From Lentilactobacillus parabuchneri DSM 5707 = NBRC 107865 (lineage in GTDB: Bacteria; Bacillota; Bacilli; Lactobacillales; Lactobacillaceae): a stretch of DNA of 64,000 nucleotides. The stretch spans positions 200,763-264,762 of the forward strand of contig NZ_AZGK01000002.1 in assembly GCF_001435315.1 (NCBI RefSeq), read 5' to 3'. A program made the translations under genes and the position numbers. The notes beneath the pieces were generated by a model. It worked only from the letters and a program-made list of their open reading frames with translations. It ran no database searches and was not told the DNA's origin. Positions 1-6,876 of this stretch are shown piece by piece; position 1 is the stretch's first letter; every line of letters starts with the position of its first letter.

Positions 1-507
1 GTATTTTTCAACCAACGGAACATGATCTTCATCCATGACTTCAGTCAAAACGTCCATATCAAATGCATCTGCGGCCGCTCTGAGAAATTTCAAACCATCC
101 TCGCCTAATCCTTGGAATGAGTATGGGGAAGTCCGTGGTTTGAAGGCCCCACCACGTAATACAGTCGCGCCGCCGCTCTTGGCAACCTTGGCCATCTTCA
201 TAACATGTTCAGCCGATTCAACGGAACATGGGCCAGCCATCATTGTAAAATGATCGCCGCCAATGACACTGTGCGGTGTGGTGACAACCGTATCTTCAGG
301 GTGGAATAATCGACTGCCCTGAACAGCGGCTGGCACGTTATCAATAATCAAGTCAATTGCGGCTTTTTCTTCAGCATTCAGGTCTTTTTCACTGACACCC
401 TGAAGGGCAACTCGATTGTTGTGAACAAAAACCTCGTTCGTATCGGTGAAGCGATTCTTAATTTCGTCAATAATATTTTCGTGTCCGTTCTTAATTACAA
501 TAATCAT
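1..507 (-). CDS. aroF: 3-deoxy-7-phosphoheptulonate (DAHP) synthase, N-terminal part
   Basis: The minus strand from position 507 encodes 169 codons that run off the window, starting MIIVIKNGHENIID. The product condenses phosphoenolpyruvate with erythrose 4-phosphate, the first step of the shikimate pathway to aromatic amino acids. Residues 1-70 resemble the small ferredoxin-like N-terminal extension of Bacillus-type (AroA-beta) enzymes. The barrel then begins with GGDHFTMMAGPCSVES and GGAFKPRTSPYSFQG, both hallmarks of the family. AAAGGAGA sits 7 bases before the ATG. The gene is preceded on the same strand by an attenuator with an aromatic-rich leader peptide, so it is probably controlled by aromatic amino-acid supply. 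The C-terminus is missing only because the window ends. The assignment is firm; whether a chorismate mutase is fused cannot be seen. Confidence 0.93.
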   Translation of the reverse strand, partial: MIIVIKNGHENIIDEIKNRFTDTNEVFVHNNRVALQGVSEKDLNAEEKAAIDLIIDNVPAAVQGSRLFHPEDTVVTTPHSVIGGDHFTMMAGPCSVESAEHVMKMAKVAKSGGATVLRGGAFKPRTSPYSFQGLGEDGLKFLRAAADAFDMDVLTEVMDEDHVPLVEKY

Positions 508-546
508 AGTATGATCTCCTTTGTGTGTTTGCCCAAGTTATAAATA

Positions 547-586
547 AAATAAAACTCCCGCAGCGTATATAACACTGCGGGAGTCA
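547..586 (-). terminator. Attenuator terminator before aroF
   Basis: Read on the minus strand, ACTCCCGCAG (584-575) pairs perfectly with CTGCGGGAGT (563-554) across an 11-base loop and is followed by a T-rich tract. The 5' arm is also complementary to ACTGCGGGA at about 609-617, an alternative antiterminator pairing. A third hairpin at 607-641 (GGTC with GACC, CAGT with ACTG, ATTTT with AAAAT) would hide that antiterminator strand. Mutually exclusive hairpins ending in a terminator are the mark of transcription attenuation. Confidence 0.85.
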
Positions 587-718
587 GAATTTTGGGTAAA
601 AAAATTGGTCCCGCAGTATTTTGGAAAATAACTGTGTGACCGAAGTAAGTAATCATGATGAACTACTATTGGCCGCACAGGATGTGAGGAAGTGCCCACA
701 TCCTGTCCGGTGTGAACA

Positions 719-772
719 CTAAGCGTACCAATAGTAATAAAATCGATTAATTTTTGAATTAATTTTTATCAT
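719..772 (-). CDS. Aromatic-rich leader peptide of the aroF attenuator
   Basis: A 17-residue ORF on the minus strand encodes MIKINSKINRFYYYWYA, with six consecutive aromatic codons (Phe, Tyr, Tyr, Tyr, Trp, Tyr) just before the stop. TAGGAGA lies 8 bases before the ATG. The Tyr-Tyr-Trp codons (TACTATTGG) are exactly complementary to CCAATAGTA about 75 bases downstream (plus-strand 664-672). A 10-bp hairpin (ACAGGATGTG with CACATCCTGT) lies between the two. A ribosome stalled on these codons would block that pairing and shift the later terminator/antiterminator balance. This is the design of ribosome-mediated attenuators such as trpL and pheL. The peptide itself probably has no other job. The ORF and its complementarity are seen directly; the mechanism is inferred. 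Confidence 0.85.
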   Translation of the reverse strand: MIKINSKINRFYYYWYA

Positions 773-929
773 GATTAGAGTCTCCTAAGAAAGTTAAATT
801 TTAATTGCATAGAGCATATAATGAATTCCAGAAAGTGTCAACCCCAAACTTTGATATTTTAATTTTCTTGACATTTTCTCATAATGAGCGTAATTTAAAT
901 GACAATTAAATATCCGTCCAAAATAAACC

Positions 930-1218
930 GTTGAAGTGGAGATCAAGATTGTTGTGCACGTTAAGAGAGTCGCTATCGCTGAGAATGCGGCCGAACGCAG
1001 GCAGTTAAATGGACCACTGAGGGTTCTTCCGAATCAAAGTACGAAGAAACGTGTTGGTATACGTCAGTTACCGGAGGGATGTTGGTCCCTTGCTAAGCGT
1101 GATTAATTGGCAGATAGACTGTAGTTAAGGCTGTCTGTGCCAATCAATCAAATGAAGGTGGCACCGCGGAAAATCCGTCCTTTACAAACAATTGGTTTGT
1201 GATGGGCGGATTTTTTTA
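930..1218 (+). promoter_or_regulatory. T-box riboswitch (tryptophan) upstream of trpEG
   Basis: The leader carries the T-box sequence AGGTGGCACCGCGG at 1156-1169. A terminator follows at about 1173-1217 (ATCCGTCC with GGGCGGAT, then seven T). Stem I begins with AGAGAG (964-969). A TGG triplet followed by ACC at 1010-1012 fits a tryptophan specifier codon. The bulge reads UGGC, which would pair with a tRNA ending GCCA, as expected for bacterial tRNA-Trp with G73. Uncharged tRNA-Trp would therefore promote read-through into trpE and trpG. The element class is firm and the specifier is inferred. Confidence 0.93.
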
Positions 1219-1240
1219 TTGAAATTACGGAGGGTATTTT

Positions 1241-1282
1241 ATGAAAACAGTAGGAAAACGATGGCAATTCCAACGTTGTTAA
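1241..1282 (+). CDS. Possible 13-residue small ORF between T-box and trpE
   Basis: A short ORF encodes MKTVGKRWQFQRC, preceded by GGAGGG at 1229-1234 (7 bases before the ATG). It begins just after the T-box terminator and ends 36 bases before the trpE start. It holds a single Trp codon, so it is a weak candidate for a second attenuation peptide. It may instead be a translated mini-ORF that keeps ribosomes near the trpE start, or chance. No family is recognised. Confidence 0.35.
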   Translation: MKTVGKRWQFQRC

Positions 1283-1318
1283 TTTCAGAAACGACAGAAT
1301 AATTTGGAGGCCATTTCA

Positions 1319-2800
1319 ATGAATATTAAACAATTACATCAATTTACGCAATCTTTTCCAGCTATACCAATTTCGATTCAGTTTCAAATGACTGATTTTG
1401 ATCCGATTGCAATTACCCAAGCTTTTGATCAACCTGACAAGCCCTGCTTTTTACTAACGGGACAGCCCAAGAAAACAGAAGACGGTTATTCTTTTATTGG
1501 ACTCAATCCAAGGATGGCGCTGACCTACCGTAACGGCAGGCTGACAACGACCGATTATTTGGGGAATGTTTCACATGAAACAATTCCTTTAAAACCCGTT
1601 TTGGAGCGAATTTTAGCCGACAACAAAACACCGAAGTTAGCTGATTTACCGCCGTTTAATGGTGGCTTGGTTGGTTACTTCAGCTACGACTACGCTAAAT
1701 ACGCGACTTCGGCTCACCTCCCAGAAGTTGCCGATCCCATGGCATTAAACGATGTTGACCTATTATTAATCGATCAGGTAATTGCCTTTAATCACACCAC
1801 CAAGGTTGTCACTTTAACACGGGTCATTGCCAGTTCCAACCTCGATCGGAAGTATGACGCCACAATTGCGTCATTACAGACTCTCCAGCACGAAATACAA
1901 CGGGTTCACCATCAAAGCGCATTGCCAGCCTTTTCAATGACCGACTTCAAGCTCCAATTTTCGCTACCTGAATTTACGGAAAAAGTGGCGGTGGCCAAGA
2001 AACATATCTTAGATGGTGATATTTTTCAGGTCCAGCTTTCAAATCCTCAGCACGCCAAGATGACCGGTTCCTTATTTGCCGCCGCACCAAGGCTATTTCA
2101 GCAAAGCCCCTCTCCCTATCAGTTTTATTTCCGCCACAACGACTTTGAAACCCTTGGCGCATCGCCGGAAACTATGATTACCAAACGTGATAAAACGTTA
2201 TTTACTTACCCATTGGCCGGAACCAGACGGAGGGGGCGAAATAAAATTGAAGATGATGCTTTCGCTGATGAACTTCAACATAATCCAAAAGAACTATCCG
2301 AACACAACATGCTAATTGACCTGGGTCGAAATGACCTGGGGAGTGTCAGTCAGTTCGGGTCTGTGAAAGTCACTGCATTTAGGAATTTACTGAAGTTTTC
2401 AAACGTCATGCATATGGGATCAGTGGTCGAAAGCACCGTCGCCGATAATGTGACGTCAGTTGATATCATTCATTCACTTTTACCAGCCGGAACTTTATCC
2501 GGTGCCCCCAAAATTTCTGCCATGCAAATCATTGGCCAACTTGAAAACAATAAGCACGGCTTATATGGTGGCTGTCTTGGTTATTTGGGATTTGATGGTG
2601 ATTTGGACATGTGTATTGGGATTCGACTTGCATTTCGAAAGGGAGCCGATCTGGTCGTAAGATCGGCTGCCGGAATCGTTGCTGATAGCATTCCAAAACA
2701 TGAATATCAAGAATTTAACAATAAAGCTCGGTCAATCGTTACAGCCTTAACGGAAACTTCTGAGAAAGGGGATGTTACTGATGCATTACTTAATCGATAA
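1319..2800 (+). CDS. trpE: Anthranilate synthase component I
   Basis: The 493-residue chorismate-binding enzyme makes anthranilate from chorismate with ammonia supplied by the TrpG partner. The C-terminal half carries the family motifs: IFQVQLS, GASPETM, YPLAGTRRRG, LIDLGRNDLG, LLPAGTLSGAPK and AGIVADSIP with EYQE. The N-terminal regulatory region reads FLLTGQPKKTEDGYSFIG, where feedback-inhibited TrpE enzymes usually have an LLES motif, so tryptophan inhibition may be altered. The ATG at 1319 has GGAGG 8 bases upstream; an in-frame TTG at 1304 lies before that ribosome site and is unlikely. trpG overlaps by 20 bases. The Trp T-box favours TrpE over the related PabB. No other trp genes follow. 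Confidence 0.87.
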   Translation: MNIKQLHQFTQSFPAIPISIQFQMTDFDPIAITQAFDQPDKPCFLLTGQPKKTEDGYSFIGLNPRMALTYRNGRLTTTDYLGNVSHETIPLKPVLERILADNKTPKLADLPPFNGGLVGYFSYDYAKYATSAHLPEVADPMALNDVDLLLIDQVIAFNHTTKVVTLTRVIASSNLDRKYDATIASLQTLQHEIQRVHHQSALPAFSMTDFKLQFSLPEFTEKVAVAKKHILDGDIFQVQLSNPQHAKMTGSLFAAAPRLFQQSPSPYQFYFRHNDFETLGASPETMITKRDKTLFTYPLAGTRRRGRNKIEDDAFADELQHNPKELSEHNMLIDLGRNDLGSVSQFGSVKVTAFRNLLKFSNVMHMGSVVESTVADNVTSVDIIHSLLPAGTLSGAPKISAMQIIGQLENNKHGLYGGCLGYLGFDGDLDMCIGIRLAFRKGADLVVRSAAGIVADSIPKHEYQEFNNKARSIVTALTETSEKGDVTDALLNR

Positions 2801-3389
2801 CTATGATAGTTTCACATACAACCTATACCAATTGATTGGAAGCCTGACAAGGGACCCGATCACCGTTGTGAAAAATGATCGGGTTGACGTTGAAAGTCTA
2901 ATGAAAATCAATCCTGAAAGCATCATCCTTTCTCCTGGACCAGGGAGACCAGAAGATGCGGGTAACATGCCACAAATTCTGGATGCCTTCCTTGGCCGCG
3001 TCCCAATCCTGGGTGTTTGTCTGGGGCACCAAGCCATCGCCGAAGCATATGGGGCCACCGTGCCCCACGCACCGATACTCATGCATGGAAAGCCGTCTGA
3101 TGTCGAGCTTATGAGACGTGATCCATTATTTCTTGGCTGCCCAGAACATTTTCAGGCTGCCAGGTACCATTCATTAATCGTTGATCGAACAACTATCCCC
3201 GCAGATTTGTTAGTGACCGCTCAGATCCACGATGGTGAAATTATGGCCATCAGTGATCCACAGCGCATGGTTTATGGCGTTCAATTTCACCCCGAATCAA
3301 TCATGACGGATCCCGATGTCGGCAAACAAATCATTCGCAATTTTTTGAAAGTCGTCGATGTCCATAACGGCCAACCAGCGGTCATGTAA
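2781..3389 (+). CDS. trpG: Anthranilate synthase component II (glutamine amidotransferase)
   Basis: The 202-residue class I glutamine amidotransferase hydrolyses glutamine to feed ammonia to TrpE; the same fold serves PabA in folate synthesis. The opening motif IDNYDSFTYN, the oxyanion segment LSPGPGRPEDAG, the nucleophile elbow GVCLGHQ (Cys) and the FHPES pair (His, Glu) are all present. The start at 2781 (MHYLIDNYDS) has GGGG 9 bases upstream, whereas the ATG at 2772 abuts that site. It overlaps trpE by 20 bases, so the two are translationally coupled. The T-box argues for tryptophan synthesis, although one amidotransferase may serve both pathways. Confidence 0.88.
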   Translation: MHYLIDNYDSFTYNLYQLIGSLTRDPITVVKNDRVDVESLMKINPESIILSPGPGRPEDAGNMPQILDAFLGRVPILGVCLGHQAIAEAYGATVPHAPILMHGKPSDVELMRRDPLFLGCPEHFQAARYHSLIVDRTTIPADLLVTAQIHDGEIMAISDPQRMVYGVQFHPESIMTDPDVGKQIIRNFLKVVDVHNGQPAVM

Positions 3390-3405
3390 ATTACCTGCTG
3401 GACGC

Positions 3406-3443
3406 AAAACAGGTTAGGCCCCAGACGGTCTAACCTGTTTTTA
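3406..3443 (+). terminator. Intrinsic terminator after trpEG
   Basis: AACAGGTTAG (3408-3417) pairs with CTAACCTGTT (3430-3439) and is followed by a T run. It closes the trpEG transcript before the convergent thiamine operon. Confidence 0.85.
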
Positions 3444-3480
3444 TTGTTGAATTCACAAAAATACTAGTTATCAGTCGACG

Positions 3481-4029
3481 CTATACTTGTTTCAAAACCT
3501 TTGATCTGCTGAGCATCTTGAAAATGGCTTGAACACAGACTGCTCCGAACAAGAAGACTGAAATCAACCTGACTGAGAACAAAGCCAAAATCATTGGCAA
3601 ATGGTAGTGGACATAACCCAGTCGGAACAGTTCATATCCAAATGACACAACCGTCGTCGTGATCGCCGACGTGGTCAACGCTGGCCAACCCCAGTTTTTA
3701 TATCTCAAAAGCGTGAATCCAAGTTCACTCCCAATTCCTTGAACAATTCCGGAAATAAGGGCGCTGGCGCCAAAGGTTCCACCAAAGATCACTTCAGCAG
3801 CAGCCCCCAGCACTTCGCCAATAATTGCGGCTCCAGGGACACGCACCAGGTAAATCGACAACGGTCCAGCCATAATCCATAATCCAAACAGGGCTTCATT
3901 GGCAAACGGCCCAATTGCCATCGTTAAGAAATTGTAGAGATAATCGGTTCCAACAAATATTGCCCCAAAAACAATCGCAATAATTGCCAGTAAAATAACG
4001 TCTTGTAATTGAAATTTCTTTTTCATCAT
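3481..4029 (-). CDS. ykoE: YkoE-like ECF transporter substrate-binding (S) component
   Basis: The 182-residue integral membrane protein has five or six hydrophobic segments and the compact Gly/Ala-rich profile of ECF S components. The segments AAIIGEVLGAAAEVIFGG and GIVQGIGSELGFTLLRYKNWG are characteristic of the YkoE family, which is linked to thiamine or hydroxymethylpyrimidine uptake. The ATG at 4029 overlaps the stop of the upstream gene (ATGA), after AAAGGGAGA; a second ATG at 4026 is equally possible. It is in a two-gene operon under a TPP riboswitch. The substrate could be the pyrimidine processed by its partner. The energising ATPases are not adjacent and are presumably shared or encoded elsewhere. 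Confidence 0.8.
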   Translation of the reverse strand: MMKKKFQLQDVILLAIIAIVFGAIFVGTDYLYNFLTMAIGPFANEALFGLWIMAGPLSIYLVRVPGAAIIGEVLGAAAEVIFGGTFGASALISGIVQGIGSELGFTLLRYKNWGWPALTTSAITTTVVSFGYELFRLGYVHYHLPMILALFSVRLISVFLFGAVCVQAIFKMLSRSKVLKQV

Positions 4030-5300
4030 TGATCTCCCTTTAAATGACACCAGTCAAATATAAATGCCGCAATGACGCGGGTGTATTCTAATAATTGCTG
4101 AAAGCTGAGACTTTCATTATCACTGTGGGCCTGCTCCATTGTCCCAGGGCCAAAATCAACTGCCGGAATGTGATAATACCCAAACCAGCCGCTATCGGAT
4201 ACTGATGGTGACATACTGATCGTTGGCGCATGTCCAGCTACTTCGGTGTAACTTTGCTCCAGCGTTTGCATCCCCGGATGATCCGAATCAAGCTCCAAAG
4301 AAGGAAAGACTTCCCCTTTATCAGCCAACAGTGAATCGCCACCCCAACTGAAAGTCGGTAAATTATCTCGTAGCCACGGATCTGCTTTGGCCGCGGCAAT
4401 CACTTGTTCTTCAACGGCTTTGGTAATGTCGTCCACGTTTTCATCGGGGTAGAAATGAACTGTAATCCATAGTTTGGCTTCACTCGGGATATAAGCTGGG
4501 TGAAGTCCACCCTCGATGTACGCGGGGTTAATGGTATCAATCCCCGGTGCAAATCCAGGATAATGCTTGGTAATCCCCCAGTAACGTTCAAGCTTTTCGA
4601 GCGCCTGGATGACGACCACCATTTTTTCAATCATGTTAGCAGCCTCTAGTCCACCGCCAGTGCTGATCATGGCGGCTCGATTACCATCATGATAAATGTG
4701 CGGGCTCTTCAACGTAATCCAGCCGGTAATAACCCCTCCTTGGCCTTGAAAATTCATATTGGAAGTGTCACCCACAACTGCAAAATCAGCCGTTTCGCCA
4801 TTTTTTAACAAGGTTTTGGTTCCGGCTTCACCAGCCTCTTCACCAACGACCGATTGAAAACGTAGGTCCCCAGGCAGTTCAATTCCTAATTGATGAAGAA
4901 GGGAAAATACATATAAAAAGCTTGCCATTCCACCCTTCATGTCACTGACACCACGACCAAGTAAAACATCCCCTTGCCGTGTCAGCTTAAACGGATCGGT
5001 GTCCCAGCTGTCGCGATCAATGGTTGCCACGTCAACGTGACCATTAAGCAATAAGCTATGATAGCGTTCAGGATCCGATCCAGCTTTTTGTCCGGATACC
5101 AACTCATCGCCCTGATAAAATGGCGTTTGCTTGGTCTCAAAGCCAGCGGTGGCCAGCTGTTCCACAATAAATTTTTGAATCGCAATCGTATTTCGAGCCG
5201 GCGGTGACGTGGTTTCAAACGAAATTAATCGGTCCAGCAGCGTCAATAATTGGTCTTGATTCTCATCCACTGCTTGAAGTAACTGTTGCTTGGTTGCCAA
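4026..5300 (-). CDS. M20-family hydrolase, probable formyl-aminopyrimidine deformylase (YlmB-like)
   Basis: The 424-residue M20 metallohydrolase belongs to the ArgE/DapE/acylase group. Metal-binding motifs are NGHVDVATID, GRGVSDMKGGM, VGEEAGEAG and, near the C-terminus, GPGTMEQAHSDNE. The start is TTG with GGAGG 8 bases upstream, directly below a TPP riboswitch; an ATG overlap joins it to ykoE. Family similarity alone would suggest a peptidase or deacylase. Thiamine control and the ykoE partner instead point to YlmB, which deformylates N-formyl-4-amino-5-aminomethyl-2-methylpyrimidine during salvage of degraded thiamine in Bacillus. That function is inferred from context. A TenA enzyme would be needed to finish the salvage and is not in this window. 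Confidence 0.72.
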   Translation of the reverse strand: MATKQQLLQAVDENQDQLLTLLDRLISFETTSPPARNTIAIQKFIVEQLATAGFETKQTPFYQGDELVSGQKAGSDPERYHSLLLNGHVDVATIDRDSWDTDPFKLTRQGDVLLGRGVSDMKGGMASFLYVFSLLHQLGIELPGDLRFQSVVGEEAGEAGTKTLLKNGETADFAVVGDTSNMNFQGQGGVITGWITLKSPHIYHDGNRAAMISTGGGLEAANMIEKMVVVIQALEKLERYWGITKHYPGFAPGIDTINPAYIEGGLHPAYIPSEAKLWITVHFYPDENVDDITKAVEEQVIAAAKADPWLRDNLPTFSWGGDSLLADKGEVFPSLELDSDHPGMQTLEQSYTEVAGHAPTISMSPSVSDSGWFGYYHIPAVDFGPGTMEQAHSDNESLSFQQLLEYTRVIAAFIFDWCHLKGDQ

Positions 5301-5342
5301 TTTTTATGCCTCCATTCTTGATTGACTTGAACTGCGCTGCAA

Positions 5343-5386
5343 CAAAAAAATCCCCCTTTCTTCTCAGTATCGAAGAAAGAGGGAAC
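5343..5386 (-). terminator. Expression-platform terminator of the TPP riboswitch
   Basis: On the minus strand CCCTCTTTCTTCG and GAAGAAAGGGGG form a long stem ending in a run of seven T (about 5344-5350). It lies between the aptamer and the TTG start of the hydrolase gene, the usual place for TPP-dependent termination. Confidence 0.85.
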
Positions 5387-5435
5387 AGCATAAAAAGTTG
5401 GTTAACTGATTATCTATTAGCTCACAAAAAAGTTT

Positions 5436-5512
5436 TCGTTCTTCCTTCGACAGTCCTAACTGCATCAGGTTCAATGGGTTTTATCTCAGCCATACGGCAC
5501 CCCAGACTACTT
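5436..5512 (-). promoter_or_regulatory. TPP riboswitch (THI element)
   Basis: The minus strand carries the conserved THI-box blocks in order: GGGGTGCC, GGCTGAGAT, ACCC, TTGAACCTGATGCAGTTAG and CGAAGGAA. The terminator at 5343-5386 is the likely output, so high thiamine pyrophosphate would shut off the downstream hydrolase and ykoE genes. The match is essentially complete. Confidence 0.96.
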
Positions 5513-5597
5513 TATTCAATTCGTCAATGAACTACTTGACAGCCTTAATGATATAACGATTTGCCAAAATGTCAAAACAATTTTCAATGACCTGCAG

Positions 5598-5634
5598 CAA
5601 AAAGAGGACCAGCGTTTAGCCGATCCTCTTTCAA
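5598..5634 (-). terminator. Intrinsic terminator after the secreted-protein gene
   Basis: On the minus strand GAAAGAGGA pairs with TCCTCTTTTT around a 15-base loop. It sits about 70 bases after the stop codon at 5705. The symmetrical stem could also act weakly on the opposite strand. Confidence 0.7.
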
Positions 5635-5704
5635 ATTCGCCAGACACTCCCATACCTGGCAAACTTTGACCTAGATGAAAACTTTATTCTGATTGGCTAC
5701 TTGT

Positions 5705-6178
5705 CTATGACGTTGCCAATCCACCAGTCCAGTGACTTGCTGCACTGGATGTGTAAACTTTAATTGAGTAAGTACCGGAACCTACCCACAAGCTGCCGCT
5801 CAACGTCCCAGTAGATGAACTGATTGTTTTATAGAGTGAGCCATCTTTGTAGATGCTGATTGAAAATGGATCTGCGCTTGAAGCACCAGAATCAGTTGAG
5901 GTTTGAACGTTATAGTGCAGGGTATTAATCAGATTAGTGGCTTTAACCGTCACATTGTAACCTGAATTGTCATTCGTATATTGACTGCCACTTTCGCGAG
6001 AGGTCAATGACAATTTTTGGTTATCCTGTTTGCTCTTTTGTTGCTGTGGTTTGTGGTTAGTTTGTGCTTGTCTTGGTGCTGGATTAACAGCTGCATTGGC
6101 AACAACACTGCCTAAAAGTGTGGGGGCGACCATTGCGGCTGCAGCGCCAAATGTGATTAATGATTTTTTAATATTCAT
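5705..6178 (-). CDS. Secreted protein of unknown function
   Basis: The 157-residue protein starts MNIKKSLITFGAAAAMVAP and has a typical Sec signal peptide, probably cut after VVANA near residue 29. A Gln/Lys-rich linker (about 30-55) follows, then a Ser/Thr/Gly/Tyr-rich C-terminal part with alternating hydrophobic residues that suggests a small beta-sandwich. There is no LPXTG motif, lipobox or catalytic signature. AAAGGGAG precedes the ATG. It is monocistronic, with a terminator downstream and a long non-coding region upstream. A second perfect Shine-Dalgarno sequence at about 6233-6241 has no ATG, GTG or TTG after it. Confidence 0.75.
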   Translation of the reverse strand: MNIKKSLITFGAAAAMVAPTLLGSVVANAAVNPAPRQAQTNHKPQQQKSKQDNQKLSLTSRESGSQYTNDNSGYNVTVKATNLINTLHYNVQTSTDSGASSADPFSISIYKDGSLYKTISSSTGTLSGSLWVGSGTYSIKVYTSSAASHWTGGLATS

Positions 6179-6370
6179 AAATTAAAACTCCCTTTCGATT
6201 ATAGATAAATTGTGGTGCGGGTATATCCAGTTAACCTCCTTTCATATTTGATGACATTAGAATACGTTGATAAGCTTAATTGAGACTTAAAGCAGTGAAT
6301 TGGATTGATCAATTTGCGGGATCTTCAGAAAATCTTTGCAAATTTGTGAGAGTGTGACGAGCAACGGGTG

Positions 6371-6447
6371 ATGCGGTTTCTAAGGGAATTCGAACGAAGT
6401 CCCTGAATTTGGGGCTTTGCTTGAATTCCCCTTAGAAGTTAGCATCA
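6371..6447. repeat. Long imperfect inverted repeat in an intergenic region
   Basis: GATGC, TTTCTAAGGGAATTC and AAGTCCC on the left pair with GGGGCTT, GAATTCCCCTTAGAA and GCATC on the right. They form a 77-base hairpin with small bulges. There is no clear T run, so it is not an ordinary terminator. It lies in the 520-base stretch between a secreted-protein gene and the zinc-ribbon gene, next to a pair of diverged direct repeats. Confidence 0.6.
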
Positions 6448-6455
6448 GTGGCGTC

Positions 6456-6667
6456 GTCCACAGGACTAGGCGCTGCTCACTGTTTGCAGCCGTCAAAGCA
6501 AGTTTAGTGTGACAAGACCCAGTTTGACGCCGGAGCACAAGTTAAAAGGCTCAGTGATGAACGAATCGTTCGTCGCTGGGCCTTTTGGCTTGTGTAGTAT
6601 GGGTCTGTCCACAGGAATAAGCGCTGTACACTCTTTGTGGCGATCGGAACACGTTTAGTGAGAAAAA
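6456..6667. repeat. Pair of diverged direct repeats of about 60 bases
   Basis: The segments 6456-6516 and 6607-6667 both start GTCCACAGGA and share GCGCTG, CACT, TTTG and GTTTAGTG in the same order, roughly 70 percent alike by eye. They flank the terminator hairpin at 6544-6586. No ORF spans them. They look like copies of a dispersed intergenic element or a duplicated regulatory RNA; the nature is unknown. Confidence 0.5.
6544..6586 (-). terminator. Terminator-like hairpin after the kptA/zinc-ribbon pair
   Basis: AAAAGGC and GCCTTTT close a nearly continuous stem whose loop is flanked by GAACGA and TCGTTC. It lies downstream of the minus-strand zinc-ribbon gene. The T tract is only four bases on each strand, so efficiency is uncertain. 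Confidence 0.6.
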
Positions 6668-6702
6668 AGTGTTTTGAATCCAGCCTCTTCAGCTCATTTC
6701 GA

Positions 6703-6858
6703 CTACTGGACTTTCAAATTCGACTTAAAGATAAACCCACAATTCGGGCATCTATTTAACCCGTAACTAATCGACATCGGGCGGTGACACTTTGGGCAAT
6801 TTCCCTGAATCGGCCTGCGAATTTTAGTCGGTTGTGGTTTGGCTTGTTTATCGGTCAT
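6703..6858 (-). CDS. Small zinc-ribbon protein (51 residues)
   Basis: This short gene encodes MTDKQAKPQPTKIRRPIQGN, followed by CPKC at residues 21-24 and CPNC at 37-40. The two pairs are 12 residues apart, the geometry of a single zinc ribbon. AAGGAGA lies 7 bases upstream of the ATG. It starts 18 bases after the kptA stop on the same strand, so the two are almost certainly co-transcribed. The basic, proline-rich N-terminus and the ribbon suggest nucleic-acid or protein contact. The protein resembles the generic zinc-ribbon peptides common in lactobacilli; no specific function can be given. Confidence 0.8.
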   Translation of the reverse strand: MTDKQAKPQPTKIRRPIQGNCPKCHRPMSISYGLNRCPNCGFIFKSNLKVQ

Positions 6859-6876
6859 AATAAGGTCTCCTTGTTT

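Noticed and set aside
601-620. T-box-like GCGGGACC in the aroF leader
   Set aside because: It lacks the UGGNACC core and stem I elements; the segment is better explained as the antiterminator strand of the peptide-coding attenuator.
5204-5530. Plus-strand ORF of 108 codons
   Set aside because: It lies across the TPP riboswitch and its terminator on the opposite strand and has no ribosome site.
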